Assembly (NCBI RefSeq): GCF_002860355.1
Contig: NZ_NMWU01000024.1
Location: forward strand, 35,089 to 99,088
Source: Bifidobacterium margollesii
Lineage (GTDB): Bacteria; Actinomycetota; Actinomycetes; Actinomycetales; Bifidobacteriaceae
DNA: 64,000 bases
Direction: 5' to 3'
The notes below the pieces were generated by a model. That model searched no databases and was not told the DNA's origin. It saw nothing but the letters and a program-made list of their open reading frames with translations. Positions 7,910 through 17,362 of the stretch are shown here, in pieces. The position numbers were made by a program, and so were the translations under genes. Within the stretch, counting starts at the first letter, position 1. Every line of letters begins with the position of its first letter.

Positions 7910-9391
7910 CTACTTCGCAGCACGCAGCTTGATGTCGAGCACCACGCGCGTACCGCCATCCCGTCGAGGCTCCCAGCGAACGGAGCCGCCGAAATCATTG
8001 GTCACGAAGGTGTTGATGATCTGCGTGCCCAGTCCCGATCCGCTGGAACGGGCCATACCTCGATCGGATTCCGACGTGTATCCGATGCCATCGTCCTCCA
8101 CGACCACATTGAGGTTGTTGCCTCCACGTCCCACGGAGATCCACACGTTCCCCTCGGTACGTCCCTGGAATCCATGCTCCACCGCATTGGTGACCAGCTC
8201 GGTGAGCACCAGCGACAGCGGCGTGGCGTCCTGAGCAGGCATCATACCGAACTTCCCCAGATAGGAGATGTGGATGTGCTGCTCCTTGCTGGTCGCCAGA
8301 TCCACACTCATGCGCAGCAGGTCGGCGATCACCTTGTCGAAGTCGACGATCTCGTCGGCGGTCTGGCTCAGCCCCTCATGAACCACGGCAATGGTCTCCA
8401 CGCGCCGCATGGCCTCCTCGAGCTCCGACTTCACCTCGGGGGACTTGGTTCGACGGGCCTGAAGACGGAGCAACGCGGAAACGGCCTGAAGGTTGTTCTT
8501 CACACGGTGGTGAATCTCGGCAATGGCGGCATCCTTGGTCTCAAGCTCCTTCTCACGACGACGTACCTCCGTCACATCGCGGCACAGCACCACCGCGCCG
8601 GAGCGTCCGTGTCCATCGAAGAACGGCAGCGAGCGCATGGAGACGGTGGATCTGTTGGCGTTGATTTCGGAATCCACCGCGGCCTTGCCCGAAAGCACCA
8701 GCGGCAGGGTTTCGGGAAGCATGTCGCGCTCATGAATCAGTGAAGTGCCGATTTCGGATAGGTACTGCCCTTCCATGACCTCGACGGAGCCCAGACGTCG
8801 GAAGCAGCTGATGGCGTTTGGGGAAGCGTATTCCACGACGCCGTCCTCGGAAAGCACGATGAAGCCGTCGGAGACGCGGGCGTTGTGACGCTGGTTGAGG
8901 ATCGCGTCGTGATACGGGAAGGTTCCCGCGGGGATCATCTCGAACAGCTTCTTGCCCGCCGCGATGGATTCGGATTCGTAGCGGCCGTTGAGCATGCGCG
9001 TGGCCATGTTCGTCTCGCGTACCACCACGCCGAGCACCTTGCCTTCTCGGCGCACCGGAGCGTACACATCGCATACGGTGGTGTTGCCCACCGCCCGGTA
9101 ATGGTCGAGACGGGATATCTTCTGTTCGCCCATGGCCTTGGAGATTGCGCGGACGTCCTCACCTTCGATGAGTTTGCCGACCATGTCGTCAAGACGCACC
9201 GACATCACCGTGGACGGTCGGCACTGACCGGCCACGATGTATTCTCCGGAGGGTGTGGGCAGCACCAGCAGCAGATCGGCGAAGCTCAGGTCGGCGATCA
9301 CCTGCCAATCCGCCACCAGATGATGGAGCCATTCACGATCCGGATCCGTGAAATCCGGATTATTCGCCACGAAATGAGAAAAATCAACCAT
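7910..9391 (-). CDS. pdtaS: Cytosolic sensor histidine kinase, PdtaS type
   Basis: 493 residues, no membrane helix. Residues 1-150 resemble the N-terminal GAF-like domain of PdtaS and 165-275 form a PAS domain (SDGFIVLSEDGVVEYASPN). The HisKA_2 helix carries EIHHRVKNNLQAV (phospho-His at 294 or 295). The C-terminal HATPase has TELVTNAVEHGF, VVEDDGIGY and GSGLGTQII. Kinases of this class phosphorylate PdtaR, an ANTAR response regulator that acts on nascent RNA; no such partner is in the window. The gene is convergent with whiB1 across a shared hairpin, as in mycobacteria. The symbol is by similarity and synteny. Confidence 0.85.
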   Translation of the reverse strand: MVDFSHFVANNPDFTDPDREWLHHLVADWQVIADLSFADLLLVLPTPSGEYIVAGQCRPSTVMSVRLDDMVGKLIEGEDVRAISKAMGEQKISRLDHYRAVGNTTVCDVYAPVRREGKVLGVVVRETNMATRMLNGRYESESIAAGKKLFEMIPAGTFPYHDAILNQRHNARVSDGFIVLSEDGVVEYASPNAISCFRRLGSVEVMEGQYLSEIGTSLIHERDMLPETLPLVLSGKAAVDSEINANRSTVSMRSLPFFDGHGRSGAVVLCRDVTEVRRREKELETKDAAIAEIHHRVKNNLQAVSALLRLQARRTKSPEVKSELEEAMRRVETIAVVHEGLSQTADEIVDFDKVIADLLRMSVDLATSKEQHIHISYLGKFGMMPAQDATPLSLVLTELVTNAVEHGFQGRTEGNVWISVGRGGNNLNVVVEDDGIGYTSESDRGMARSSGSGLGTQIINTFVTNDFGGSVRWEPRRDGGTRVVLDIKLRAAK

Positions 9392-9495
9392 GCTTTTTAT
9401 GCTAATGGGTGAAGTGGAAAAATCCTCCGGTCAACACGGTTTTACGCGACGAACACGCTGATAAGCGTACTGCGGAGTGGAATCCGGCGTATGCA

Positions 9496-9540
9496 TTGAC
9501 ACTTAACCTACGGTAGCGTAAGTTACGGTAGCGTAGGTTA
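9496..9540 (+). promoter_or_regulatory. Promoter with overlapping palindromic operator for the hemolysin III-like gene
   Basis: A perfect -35 TTGACA (9496-9501), 17-bp spacer and -10 TAAGTT (9519-9524) precede the gene. TACGGTAGCGTA occurs twice, at 9509-9520 and 9524-9535. The whole stretch 9504-9540 is a near-perfect palindrome centred at 9522, broken only at G/C positions. The -10 box therefore sits at the centre, between two operator half-sites, an arrangement expected for repression by a dimeric regulator such as a TetR-family protein (inference). Confidence 0.7.
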
Positions 9541-9567
9541 GTGTTCGATCATCGGAAAGAGGCAGTG

Positions 9568-10488
9568 ATGGGCAATCTGGACACATCGGACTCGGCACGA
9601 AGCGATGACTCGCTGATCGGCGTGGATCCGTCCACCCTCGGACCGGAGGATCGTGCCCGGCAGCTCGAGCAAGCCAAGGCCGCCGTACGACGGGCGTTCC
9701 TCGAAGATCGCAGGGCCAAGGCCCAGGAGGTGCGAGCCAAAGCCCAAGCCAAGGCCGACAGGATCATCGCCCGAGGCGAACTCAAGGCCCGACGCATCGA
9801 GGACAAGGCCATCGGCATACGAAAGGTGCGTCTCGACGTGCATGGGCGGCCGAAGCCGATCATGCGCGGATGGATTCACGCCGTCGCCACGCCTCTGGCA
9901 CTGGCGGCCGGCATCGTGCTGATCTGCATCTCCCCCACCGTTGCGCTGAAATGGGCGTGCGCCGTGTTCATGACCTGCTCGCTGATCCTGTTCGGCAACT
10001 CCGCCGCATACCATCTGGGAGACTGGTCCCCCAAGGTCACCGACGTACTGCGCCGGATAGACCACGTCAACATCTTCCTGCTGATCGCCGGCACCTATAC
10101 GCCCGTATCGTTCGCACTCTCCTCGTTCTGGCGCGACTTCATCCTGATGAGCATCTGGATATGCACCACCATCGCACTGATCATCCACGTCGTATGGATC
10201 AACGCGCCTCGATGGCTGTACACCATCGTCTACATCATCTTCGGGGTTTCGGGAGTGGCCTATCTCGGACTGTTCTGGGTATCCCCCTATGCCGGTCCCG
10301 TCGTAGTGATCCTGCTGGCCGCGGGAGGGGCCTGCTATATCGCGGGTGCCATCGTCTACGCGCTGCGAAGGCCCGACCCGTGGCCGAAGGTGTTCGGATT
10401 CCACGAGATCTTCCACTGCGGCACGGTCGCCGGATACGCCTGCCATATGGTGGCGATCTATTTCGTTGCGGTCGCGCTCATGCAATAA
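9568..10488 (+). CDS. Hemolysin III / PAQR-family membrane protein
   Basis: 306 residues. The first ~85 are charged and probably coiled coil, with alternating Ala, Lys, Arg and Glu (RRAKAQEVRAKAQAKADRI). Seven membrane helices follow. Family marks are GNSAAYHLGDW, RRIDHVNIFLLIAGTYTP in the centre and FGFHEIFHCGTVAGYACHM at the end; the conserved Ser/His/Asp/His residues would form the metal site of the PAQR/TrhA fold. Function in bacteria is poorly known; hydrolase or lipid-homeostasis roles are proposed for the family. The start at 9568 has AAAGAGG at good spacing; an ATG-less longer frame begins at 9541. The long charged N-terminal extension is unusual for the family, which is usually about 215 residues. 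Confidence 0.85.
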   Translation: MGNLDTSDSARSDDSLIGVDPSTLGPEDRARQLEQAKAAVRRAFLEDRRAKAQEVRAKAQAKADRIIARGELKARRIEDKAIGIRKVRLDVHGRPKPIMRGWIHAVATPLALAAGIVLICISPTVALKWACAVFMTCSLILFGNSAAYHLGDWSPKVTDVLRRIDHVNIFLLIAGTYTPVSFALSSFWRDFILMSIWICTTIALIIHVVWINAPRWLYTIVYIIFGVSGVAYLGLFWVSPYAGPVVVILLAAGGACYIAGAIVYALRRPDPWPKVFGFHEIFHCGTVAGYACHMVAIYFVAVALMQ

Positions 10489-10513
10489 GTCTCAGAATAA
10501 TAAGTCTCAGAAT
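10484..10513. repeat. 15-bp tandem duplication over the stop codon of the hemolysin III-like gene
   Basis: AATAAGTCTCAGAAT occurs at 10484-10498 and again at 10499-10513 with no gap. The first copy contains the TAA stop (10486-10488); the second supplies another TAA in the same frame. Confidence 0.95.
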
Positions 10514-10522
10514 ACGCAAAAA

Positions 10523-10543
10523 CCTCCGTCGTCATAACGGAGG
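10523..10543 (-). terminator. Rho-independent terminator of greA
   Basis: Read on the minus strand, CCTCCGT pairs with ACGGAGG around a seven-base loop and is followed directly by TTTTTG. It lies about 55 bases beyond the greA stop codon. A second dyad with GTCGGCCGA arms lies at about 10559-10587, between the two. Confidence 0.75.
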
Positions 10544-10598
10544 CTTCGAAGAATGCATGTCGGCCGACGAGCGATCATCGGCCGACAGATAAGCAGTG

Positions 10599-11081
10599 TC
10601 AGGCGGTCAGCGGCTTCGAATCCTTGATCGTAACCTGAATCTCACGGCCGTTGGGAGCCTTGTAGCTCACGGAATCACCGGCGTTGGCGCCCATAATGGC
10701 CGCTCCGATCGGCGATTCGGGGCTGATGATGTCGTAATCGGTAGCCACCGAAAGATCACGGGATCCCAGCACATACACCATTTCGTTGCCCATCACATCG
10801 AGGGTGACGACGGAACCGTTGCCCACCTTGCCGGCGGCGGGAGCGCTCAGGATCTTAGCGGAACGGAGCTTGACGGTCAGTTCGTCGATACGTCCCTGAT
10901 TCTTACGCTGAGCCTCGCGTGCGGCCTGATATCCGCCGTTCTCGCTCAGATCCCCTTCTGCACGGGCAGCAGCCACCTTCTCGATGATCTCGTCGCGGTA
11001 TTCGCCTTCACGCCACTTCAGCTCCTCCTGGAGCTTGTCGTATGCCTCCTGAGTCAGCAGCAAAGCCTTCTCTTCGGCCAT
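10599..11081 (-). CDS. greA: Transcription elongation factor GreA
   Basis: 160 residues. The N-terminal coiled coil (LTQEAYDKLQEELKWREGEYRDEIIEKVAAARAEGDLSEN split over two helices) ends in the acidic loop with GDLSENGGY, which reaches the RNA polymerase active site and stimulates cleavage of backtracked RNA. The C-terminal FKBP-like domain includes ISPESPIGAAIMG. Length matches GreA. The start at 11081 has GAGGAGGTCAAT upstream; the longer frame from 11117 lacks a site. The FKBP isomerase gene lies upstream on the same strand. Confidence 0.95.
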   Translation of the reverse strand: MAEEKALLLTQEAYDKLQEELKWREGEYRDEIIEKVAAARAEGDLSENGGYQAAREAQRKNQGRIDELTVKLRSAKILSAPAAGKVGNGSVVTLDVMGNEMVYVLGSRDLSVATDYDIISPESPIGAAIMGANAGDSVSYKAPNGREIQVTIKDSKPLTA

Positions 11082-11295
11082 ATTGACCTCCTCATCATCG
11101 GGCCTTCCGGCCCGCAATACTTGTTCTATGATTACAGTTTCCGATGAGCCGTGCGCGAATAGTCAGCCGCCAGTCGACTGTCCGCGCGCGAACTACAGCG
11201 AGACCGACGACACAACCCCATTTCGGTATGGGAAGCGCCGCCGGTCTCGCATCACGCACCGCCGATGCCGGCGGCGTGCGAAAAATCTTCCGCGC

Positions 11296-11706
11296 TCAGC
11301 GGGTGGAGATGATGTCGATAACGAACACCAGCGTATCGCCACCGCCGATGCCTGCCTGCAGCACGCCACGAGAACCGTAGCCGTACTCCGGAGGAATCGA
11401 CACGACGAGACGGGAACCCACGTTGTGCCCCGGAACGGTCTGGTCCCATCCCCTGATGACCTGACCGACACCGATGCCGAAGCTGGCGGGCTGATGCCGT
11501 TCGAAGCTGGAGTCGAACGGCGTGTTCTTGCCCCAGACCACACCGTGATAGTTCACGGTCACGGTGTCGCCCTTACGCACCACGGGACCGTCGCCTTCCA
11601 CAATCTCCACGCTCTTCAGACCGGCGGGCGCAGTTTCGGTGGGAAACTCGATCGCCGGAGTCGCGCCGAACTCGGCATTCACGCTGGGCATCGTAGATTC
11701 GCTCAT
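11296..11706 (-). CDS. FKBP-type peptidyl-prolyl cis-trans isomerase
   Basis: 136 residues. The FKBP fold is clear: GDTVTVNYHGVVWGKNTPFDSS, IRGWDQTVPGHNVGSRLVVSIPPEYGYG and GGDTLVFVIDI. The aromatic and Asp residues of the active pocket (Y, F, D, V, I, W, Y) are present. There is no signal peptide, so it acts in the cytoplasm on proline bonds during folding. The ATG at 11706 has AAGGAG five bases upstream; a GTG two codons earlier overlaps that site and is less likely. A GC-rich hairpin without a T run at 11236-11277 could terminate it weakly. Confidence 0.92.
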   Translation of the reverse strand: MSESTMPSVNAEFGATPAIEFPTETAPAGLKSVEIVEGDGPVVRKGDTVTVNYHGVVWGKNTPFDSSFERHQPASFGIGVGQVIRGWDQTVPGHNVGSRLVVSIPPEYGYGSRGVLQAGIGGGDTLVFVIDIISTR

Positions 11707-11824
11707 CGTCACTCCTTGCTTGTCCTATTGCCGCAGGACCACAGTCCCACCGGCACATATAACGTCTCAAAATACAGGGTGGTTCGGACACCCGTGTTCG
11801 GCAGCCGACATCAGCGGCACGATA

Positions 11825-12442
11825 TCAGTGCAGCTGAGCGTAGAACCTCCAGAGGAAGAACGCGCCAAGCAGCGCGACGGCCACCACGGCCACGCCGATG
11901 GCGATCACCGTTCCCCTCTTCCGCGCAAGCATTGGGGCGAAAATATAGGCAAGGCAATAGGAAACCATGCCGATGATCAGGCAGTTGACCGCGATCATCC
12001 AATTGCCGGTTCCCGAGATTTCGGCCAGACCGGCGGGTTTCAAAATCGAATTGATGACCGCGGGGAAAACCAATCCACCCCAGATACCGTACGAGATCAT
12101 ACCCACCGCGCCGTAGCACACCGGCGCCGCCCTACCGGAGAAATTGCGGGAGAGACTTCCGGCCAGCCACAGAAACGCGTAGCCAAGAACGACGACGAAG
12201 ACCGTTGACAGCAAGCAGGCGACACACGCCCAGGGAAGCAGGGTGAAGGCGCCTCCGGCCAGCGTATTGACGAGCGGTGCCGAAACCAGTTCGCACAGGC
12301 ACATCACCCCGCCCGCGATAACCCCTTGGGTGACGGCGAGGAATCGGGAATCGTCCGGGGAGGAATATCCCGCAGAGCCCCGGTCCTGCGTGTCGTCCAT
12401 GATTTCTGTCGAGCGATTCTTGATCAGATGGTTCTCAGTCAT
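11825..12442 (-). CDS. Hypothetical multi-spanning membrane protein
   Basis: 205 residues from the ATG at 12442 (MTENHLIKN). After a ~37-residue polar head come five or six hydrophobic helices (VIAGGVMCLCELVSAPLVN, LLPWACVACLLSTVFVVVLG, AAPVCYGAVGMISYGIWGGLVF, MIAVNCLIIGMVSYCLAYIF, VIAIGVAVVAVALLGAFFLW). I do not recognise the family and see no catalytic motif. The open frame continues upstream through the tRNA-Leu gene, so a longer start is rejected. It lies between the FKBP gene and tRNA-Leu. Confidence 0.65.
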   Translation of the reverse strand: MTENHLIKNRSTEIMDDTQDRGSAGYSSPDDSRFLAVTQGVIAGGVMCLCELVSAPLVNTLAGGAFTLLPWACVACLLSTVFVVVLGYAFLWLAGSLSRNFSGRAAPVCYGAVGMISYGIWGGLVFPAVINSILKPAGLAEISGTGNWMIAVNCLIIGMVSYCLAYIFAPMLARKRGTVIAIGVAVVAVALLGAFFLWRFYAQLH

Positions 12443-12499
12443 GCGACACATCTTTCCACACCTTTGCAACGAACACGTTAGATGCCCATTCCCGGAAAG

Positions 12500-12579
12500 T
12501 GCCTCCAGCGGGACTCGAACCCGCAAGCCGAAGCGGTCGATTTTAAGTCGACTGCGTATACCAATTCCGCCATGGAGGC
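12500..12579 (-). tRNA. tRNA-Leu (anticodon TAA)
   Basis: On the minus strand the 5' acceptor arm GCCTCCA pairs with TGGAGGC at the other end, with discriminator A. The anticodon stem GTCGA/TCGAC encloses CTTAAAA, giving TAA. A short variable arm (CGCTTCGGCTT) and T arm GCGGG-TTCGAGT-CCCGC follow. The variable arm marks a class II tRNA. CCA is not encoded. Confidence 0.95.
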
Positions 12580-12723
12580 CAATGCCGCAGGGCCAATGCC
12601 AAAAGGCAGATGCCACAGGGCAATAGCAAACATTATGCCACGGACCCGAACCAATGACGGAACCGACGCTCAGGCCGACCGACGAGTTCCGCCGATGGAT
12701 CCGGGCCGGCCCGTGCAAGGCGG

Positions 12724-13734
12724 CTAGTCGTTGAGCATACGACGCCCGAGATCCAGCACGATGCCGTCGAGCAGACCGTGCTCACTGGCAACGTAGGAGT
12801 TCAGCGTACGACCGTCATGCTCCGCCACGGCGTCCCCGATGCGCCGAAGCACCCGATCCCACACCAGAGCCCCGCCGCCGATCACGTCGATTCGCCCCGG
12901 ATGGATCACAGGATATCCGCGCCGCTGGCTGCGCGTCATCCGGAGCACACGATCACACGTTTCGCTGGCTTCGGCGAATCCGATTCGAGCGCCGTCGACG
13001 GTATCGCGATCATATTCCCTCAGTCCCAGCGCGATGCCGCTCATCGTGGTCACGGTACCGGAAACGCCGATCAGCGTACCGGTGCGGTAGGCCGGAACAT
13101 GCTCGAACGCCTCATCGATATGCTCGTCGATATCGGCGATCGCCGCACGGATCTCATCCTCGCTGGGCGGATCGGAGACGAGATGCCGCTCGCTCATCCG
13201 AACCGACCCGATATTCATCGAGAATGCAGCGACCACCTGATCGATCGGAGCGGTCCGTCCGTCACCGCCGATCACCATCTCGGTCGACCCTCCACCAAGG
13301 TCGATCACCGTATACGGAGCGTCGGGCAGTTCGTCGGCGTCATGACGAGCCTCCATCACCGACGTGGCTCCCAGGAAACTCAGCGCCGCCTCCTCGGATC
13401 CCGGAATGACATCCGGACGCACGCCAAGCCTGTCGAATACCGAATCCTCGAATTCGTCACGGTTCTCGGCGTCGCGGGTCGCCGATGTGGCCACGAAGCG
13501 CAACGCATCCACCGGATGACTCTTCAGCACATCGGCGAATTCGTCTATGGCCGCATAGGTGCGCTTCAAAGCCGCATCGTCGAACCGATGGGTCTTGTCC
13601 ACATCCTGCCCCAAACGCACCACGCGCATGATGCGGGGAACCTCCACATGCATGCCGTGATCGTCCACCGTTGCGATCATCAGTCGAATCGAATTAGTGC
13701 CGCAGTCAATGCCGGCCACCTTCACCGAAGCCAT
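12724..13734 (-). CDS. ppx: Ppx/GppA family phosphatase (exopolyphosphatase / pppGpp hydrolase)
   Basis: 336 residues with the actin-like ATPase fold: AGIDCGTNSIRLMIA (phosphate 1 loop), FVATSATRDAENRDEF, VIDLGGGSTEMVIGG (phosphate 2 loop), and GVSGTVTTMSGIAL. Members remove terminal phosphate from polyphosphate or from pppGpp. The length matches the short actinobacterial type (Ppx2), which lacks the C-terminal HD domain. The start at 13734 has GAAGGGAAGG upstream. The order eno - ftsB-like - DUF501 - ppx is the same as Rv1023-Rv1026 of M. tuberculosis, so this is probably one transcription unit with translated gaps under 100 bp. Confidence 0.9.
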   Translation of the reverse strand: MASVKVAGIDCGTNSIRLMIATVDDHGMHVEVPRIMRVVRLGQDVDKTHRFDDAALKRTYAAIDEFADVLKSHPVDALRFVATSATRDAENRDEFEDSVFDRLGVRPDVIPGSEEAALSFLGATSVMEARHDADELPDAPYTVIDLGGGSTEMVIGGDGRTAPIDQVVAAFSMNIGSVRMSERHLVSDPPSEDEIRAAIADIDEHIDEAFEHVPAYRTGTLIGVSGTVTTMSGIALGLREYDRDTVDGARIGFAEASETCDRVLRMTRSQRRGYPVIHPGRIDVIGGGALVWDRVLRRIGDAVAEHDGRTLNSYVASEHGLLDGIVLDLGRRMLND

Positions 13735-13804
13735 CGGCCTTCCCTTCTTTATTCCCATCCGTTCATGTCATTCGCAGATCATCGGATGATCCGCAAGCCA
13801 TCCG

Positions 13805-14458
13805 TCATTCGGCGGTATCCGATCCGGAAGATGGCCTGACGGAGCATCGGCATACGTTCGGATCGAACCGATCCGCAATACGGTCGAGCACCTCATCGCC
13901 GATGGGATTCACACCGCTGCCCATGACCAGCGACTGACCGACCAAAGCATGCAGACACTTCACCCTCACGGGCATGCCTCCCGCACTGATACCGCGAATA
14001 TGACTTTCGTCGTCACCCAGCCGTTCGGCCAGACGATGCCGAAATTCTAAGTACAGGGCATGAGCGCGGACGTAGGCACGGCCGAGCTCCTCATCGGCGG
14101 AAATCCGTTCCGTATACGACGCCATGTCTCCCGCGGCCTCGACACGCGACACCGCCTTCACCGCCTCGATTCCCGTCAGATAGCACGTGGTGGGGAACGG
14201 GATGCGCCCCTCCACCAAAGGTCTGGTGATCACCGCAAGAGGATTACCACATACGCACCTTGCGCCGACAGCCACCATGCCTCGGGGAAATCTGCCAAGC
14301 TGCCGCTGCACCGATTCCACGTCGGCGGGGTCGAGCTCCTTCGATAGACGTCGGTCAAGAATGTCGTCCACCAGGGCGAGATCATCATCGGTAAGCTCAT
14401 AGGCCGTCATGGGGTCGAGTGTCTGATCATTGACTGATGCCTCTGCATATCCGCTCAT
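13805..14458 (-). CDS. DUF501 domain protein
   Basis: 217 residues. The DUF501 core spans about residues 20-180, with VQRQLGRFPRGMVAVGARCVCGNP, a conserved FPTTCYLTG motif and VKCLHALVGQSLVMGSGVNPIGDEVL near the end. Cys and His residues (CVCG, C in TTCYLT, KCLH) suggest a metal site, but function is unknown for the family. The start at 14458 has AAGGAAGGGG upstream. It sits between the FtsB-like gene and ppx, as in mycobacteria (Rv1025). Confidence 0.9.
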   Translation of the reverse strand: MSGYAEASVNDQTLDPMTAYELTDDDLALVDDILDRRLSKELDPADVESVQRQLGRFPRGMVAVGARCVCGNPLAVITRPLVEGRIPFPTTCYLTGIEAVKAVSRVEAAGDMASYTERISADEELGRAYVRAHALYLEFRHRLAERLGDDESHIRGISAGGMPVRVKCLHALVGQSLVMGSGVNPIGDEVLDRIADRFDPNVCRCSVRPSSGSDTAE

Positions 14459-14515
14459 AGCGTTTGCCCCTTCCTTAGGATTCGATCGTTCCATCCGTTT
14501 GTCCATTCAGCCGCT

Positions 14516-15166
14516 TTACCGGCCTGTCGTACTCGTCTGACCGTTGTTCGTCTGACCGTCCGTTGTTTCCCCGGTCTGCCCGCTTTGCTCGGAGGCGGCT
14601 CCGGATGACTGATCATCCGCCGCCTGCTCATCGGCCTTCTCGAATGACGCCAGCATATCTTTATACCATGGCAGGTTCTGATTGTTCTCCACCGGGGTAT
14701 CCGTCTGGTTCTCGGTTTTGCCGGAGGAGCCACCGACCGCCTCGGGATGCAGCACTCTGACCGAACGCTCTCCCGGAAACACGAACCCCAAACGTTCGCG
14801 AGCCTGTGCGGTGACGTAGGCGCTGTCGTCCCAACGGGCGATGTCGTTTTCCAGACTGGCTTTCTTGGCCACCAACGCGGCTTCCTGATTGCGCAGAGAA
14901 TTGAGTTCGACGAGATTCAGCGCATAGGTGTGGAAGGTGGACACCAGTTGTATCGTACCGAGCGCCACGATGATCAACGCGAGAAAGAACGTGACCGGAG
15001 CGAACGACGCGCCCGATCGCTGGGAAGGACGCTGCCCGGATGCGCCTCCGGTTTTTCCCCCGGATCGGGATTGCGATCCATTCCGCCCAGTTCCGGCAGA
15101 ACGGAAAGGCCTGACTCCGCCACGACCGGCGCCGCTGTTCGTTTCACCTGCTTTGCCCATAGACAT
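14516..15166 (-). CDS. FtsB/DivIC-like septum formation initiator
   Basis: 216 residues. A basic, Gly/Ser-rich cytoplasmic head of ~50 residues precedes one transmembrane helix (PVTFFLALIIVALGTIQLV). A short periplasmic coiled coil follows (NSLRNQEAALVAKKASLENDIARWDD) and then the conserved VTAQARERLGFVFPGE end of the DivIC domain. The remaining tail is low-complexity (Gln, Thr, Asp, Gly). DivIC/FtsB bridges FtsL and FtsQ in the divisome. The start is one of two ATGs (15166 or 15160). It follows eno with an 83-bp gap. Confidence 0.85.
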   Translation of the reverse strand: MSMGKAGETNSGAGRGGVRPFRSAGTGRNGSQSRSGGKTGGASGQRPSQRSGASFAPVTFFLALIIVALGTIQLVSTFHTYALNLVELNSLRNQEAALVAKKASLENDIARWDDSAYVTAQARERLGFVFPGERSVRVLHPEAVGGSSGKTENQTDTPVENNQNLPWYKDMLASFEKADEQAADDQSSGAASEQSGQTGETTDGQTNNGQTSTTGR

Positions 15167-15249
15167 GAAAATACCCGTTGCAGCCGACCTATCGACCACA
15201 ACGGGTATCACAAAACCGACGGAACCGAACGGTTCGTCAGTTCAACACC

Positions 15250-16578
<1,329 letters not shown>

Positions 16579-16702
16579 CTACAGAATAATGCGTTTTATG
16601 GACGTTGCCCGAACGCGCCATCAACGTGTCGCCCAATTGCAGGTGGAAAACGGCTGAATTTCTTGGCGAACACCCGAAATGGGACCACCCGGCGTCACGC
16701 TC

Positions 16703-17254
16703 CTACAGCACGGTCTCCATGCCGATTCTGTACGGTCGAAGTCCCATATGTTCATAAAACGCCACGGCGCCCGGATTGCACGTCCATACGTTGAGCGTGA
16801 CGTTATGGCATCCGCTGCGTCTGGCGAACGCCACCACATGGCGGTACAACGCCGATCCCACATGTTCCCCGCGTACGGCGGAGTCCACGCACAGATCGTC
16901 TACGTACAAGGTCGTGACGTCGGTGAGAATACTGTCGTGCAGATGATGCTGGAAGATGCAGAACGCATATCCGACCACCGGTTTGTCTTCGAGATCCGCC
17001 ACGAAGATCGGCCGGGAATCATCGACGATGATCCCGCGAAGCTGATCGTCGTCGTACTTGCGTGCGTCCGCCCTGAACAGGTCCGGCCGCCCGTGGTGAT
17101 GGACGTCCAGCACCTGGCCGAGCAGGATGCCGATCCGGGGGATGTCACGCTCCTCGGCCCGCCGAATCACGATCGCCGAGGCATCCGTTCCGCTCGCCCA
17201 GTCGTTCCCTGTTCCGCCTGCGATATCGCTTCGATCATTGTCTACGTTGCCCAT
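16703..17254 (-). CDS. GNAT-family N-acetyltransferase
   Basis: 183 residues. After ~25 polar residues the GNAT fold starts at IVIRRAEERDIPRIGILL. The acetyl-CoA region reads LYVDDLCVDSAVRGEHVGSALYRHVVAFARRSGCHNVTLNVW, in which the usual R/Q-x-x-G-x-G/A loop is RGEHVGSA; NPGAVAFYEHMGLRP follows. The substrate is unknown; it could acetylate a protein N-terminus or a small molecule. It lies between eno and mfd on the same strand. Confidence 0.85.
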   Translation of the reverse strand: MGNVDNDRSDIAGGTGNDWASGTDASAIVIRRAEERDIPRIGILLGQVLDVHHHGRPDLFRADARKYDDDQLRGIIVDDSRPIFVADLEDKPVVGYAFCIFQHHLHDSILTDVTTLYVDDLCVDSAVRGEHVGSALYRHVVAFARRSGCHNVTLNVWTCNPGAVAFYEHMGLRPYRIGMETVL

Positions 17255-17326
17255 GCAAACAGTGTCGCCATCGGTCTGGACTCGTTCGGCCGATGGCGAC
17301 GATCCTCCCTTCCGGAAGTCATCACC

Positions 17327-17362
17327 GAATCCTATCTGTCAGAATCCTATCTGTCAGAATCC
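17327..17362. repeat. 15-bp tandem duplication over the mfd stop codon
   Basis: GAATCCTATCTGTCA occurs at 17327-17341 and 17342-17356, followed by a partial third copy (GAATCC, 17357-17362). The mfd stop TAG is at 17349-17347, inside the second copy; the first copy adds another in-frame TAG. Confidence 0.95.

Noticed and set aside
12443-12718. N-terminal extension of the membrane protein at 11825-12442 running through the tRNA-Leu gene
   Set aside because: The frame stays open across the tRNA, but the tRNA is well supported and the ATG at 12442 starts the protein; the extension has no membrane or domain pattern.
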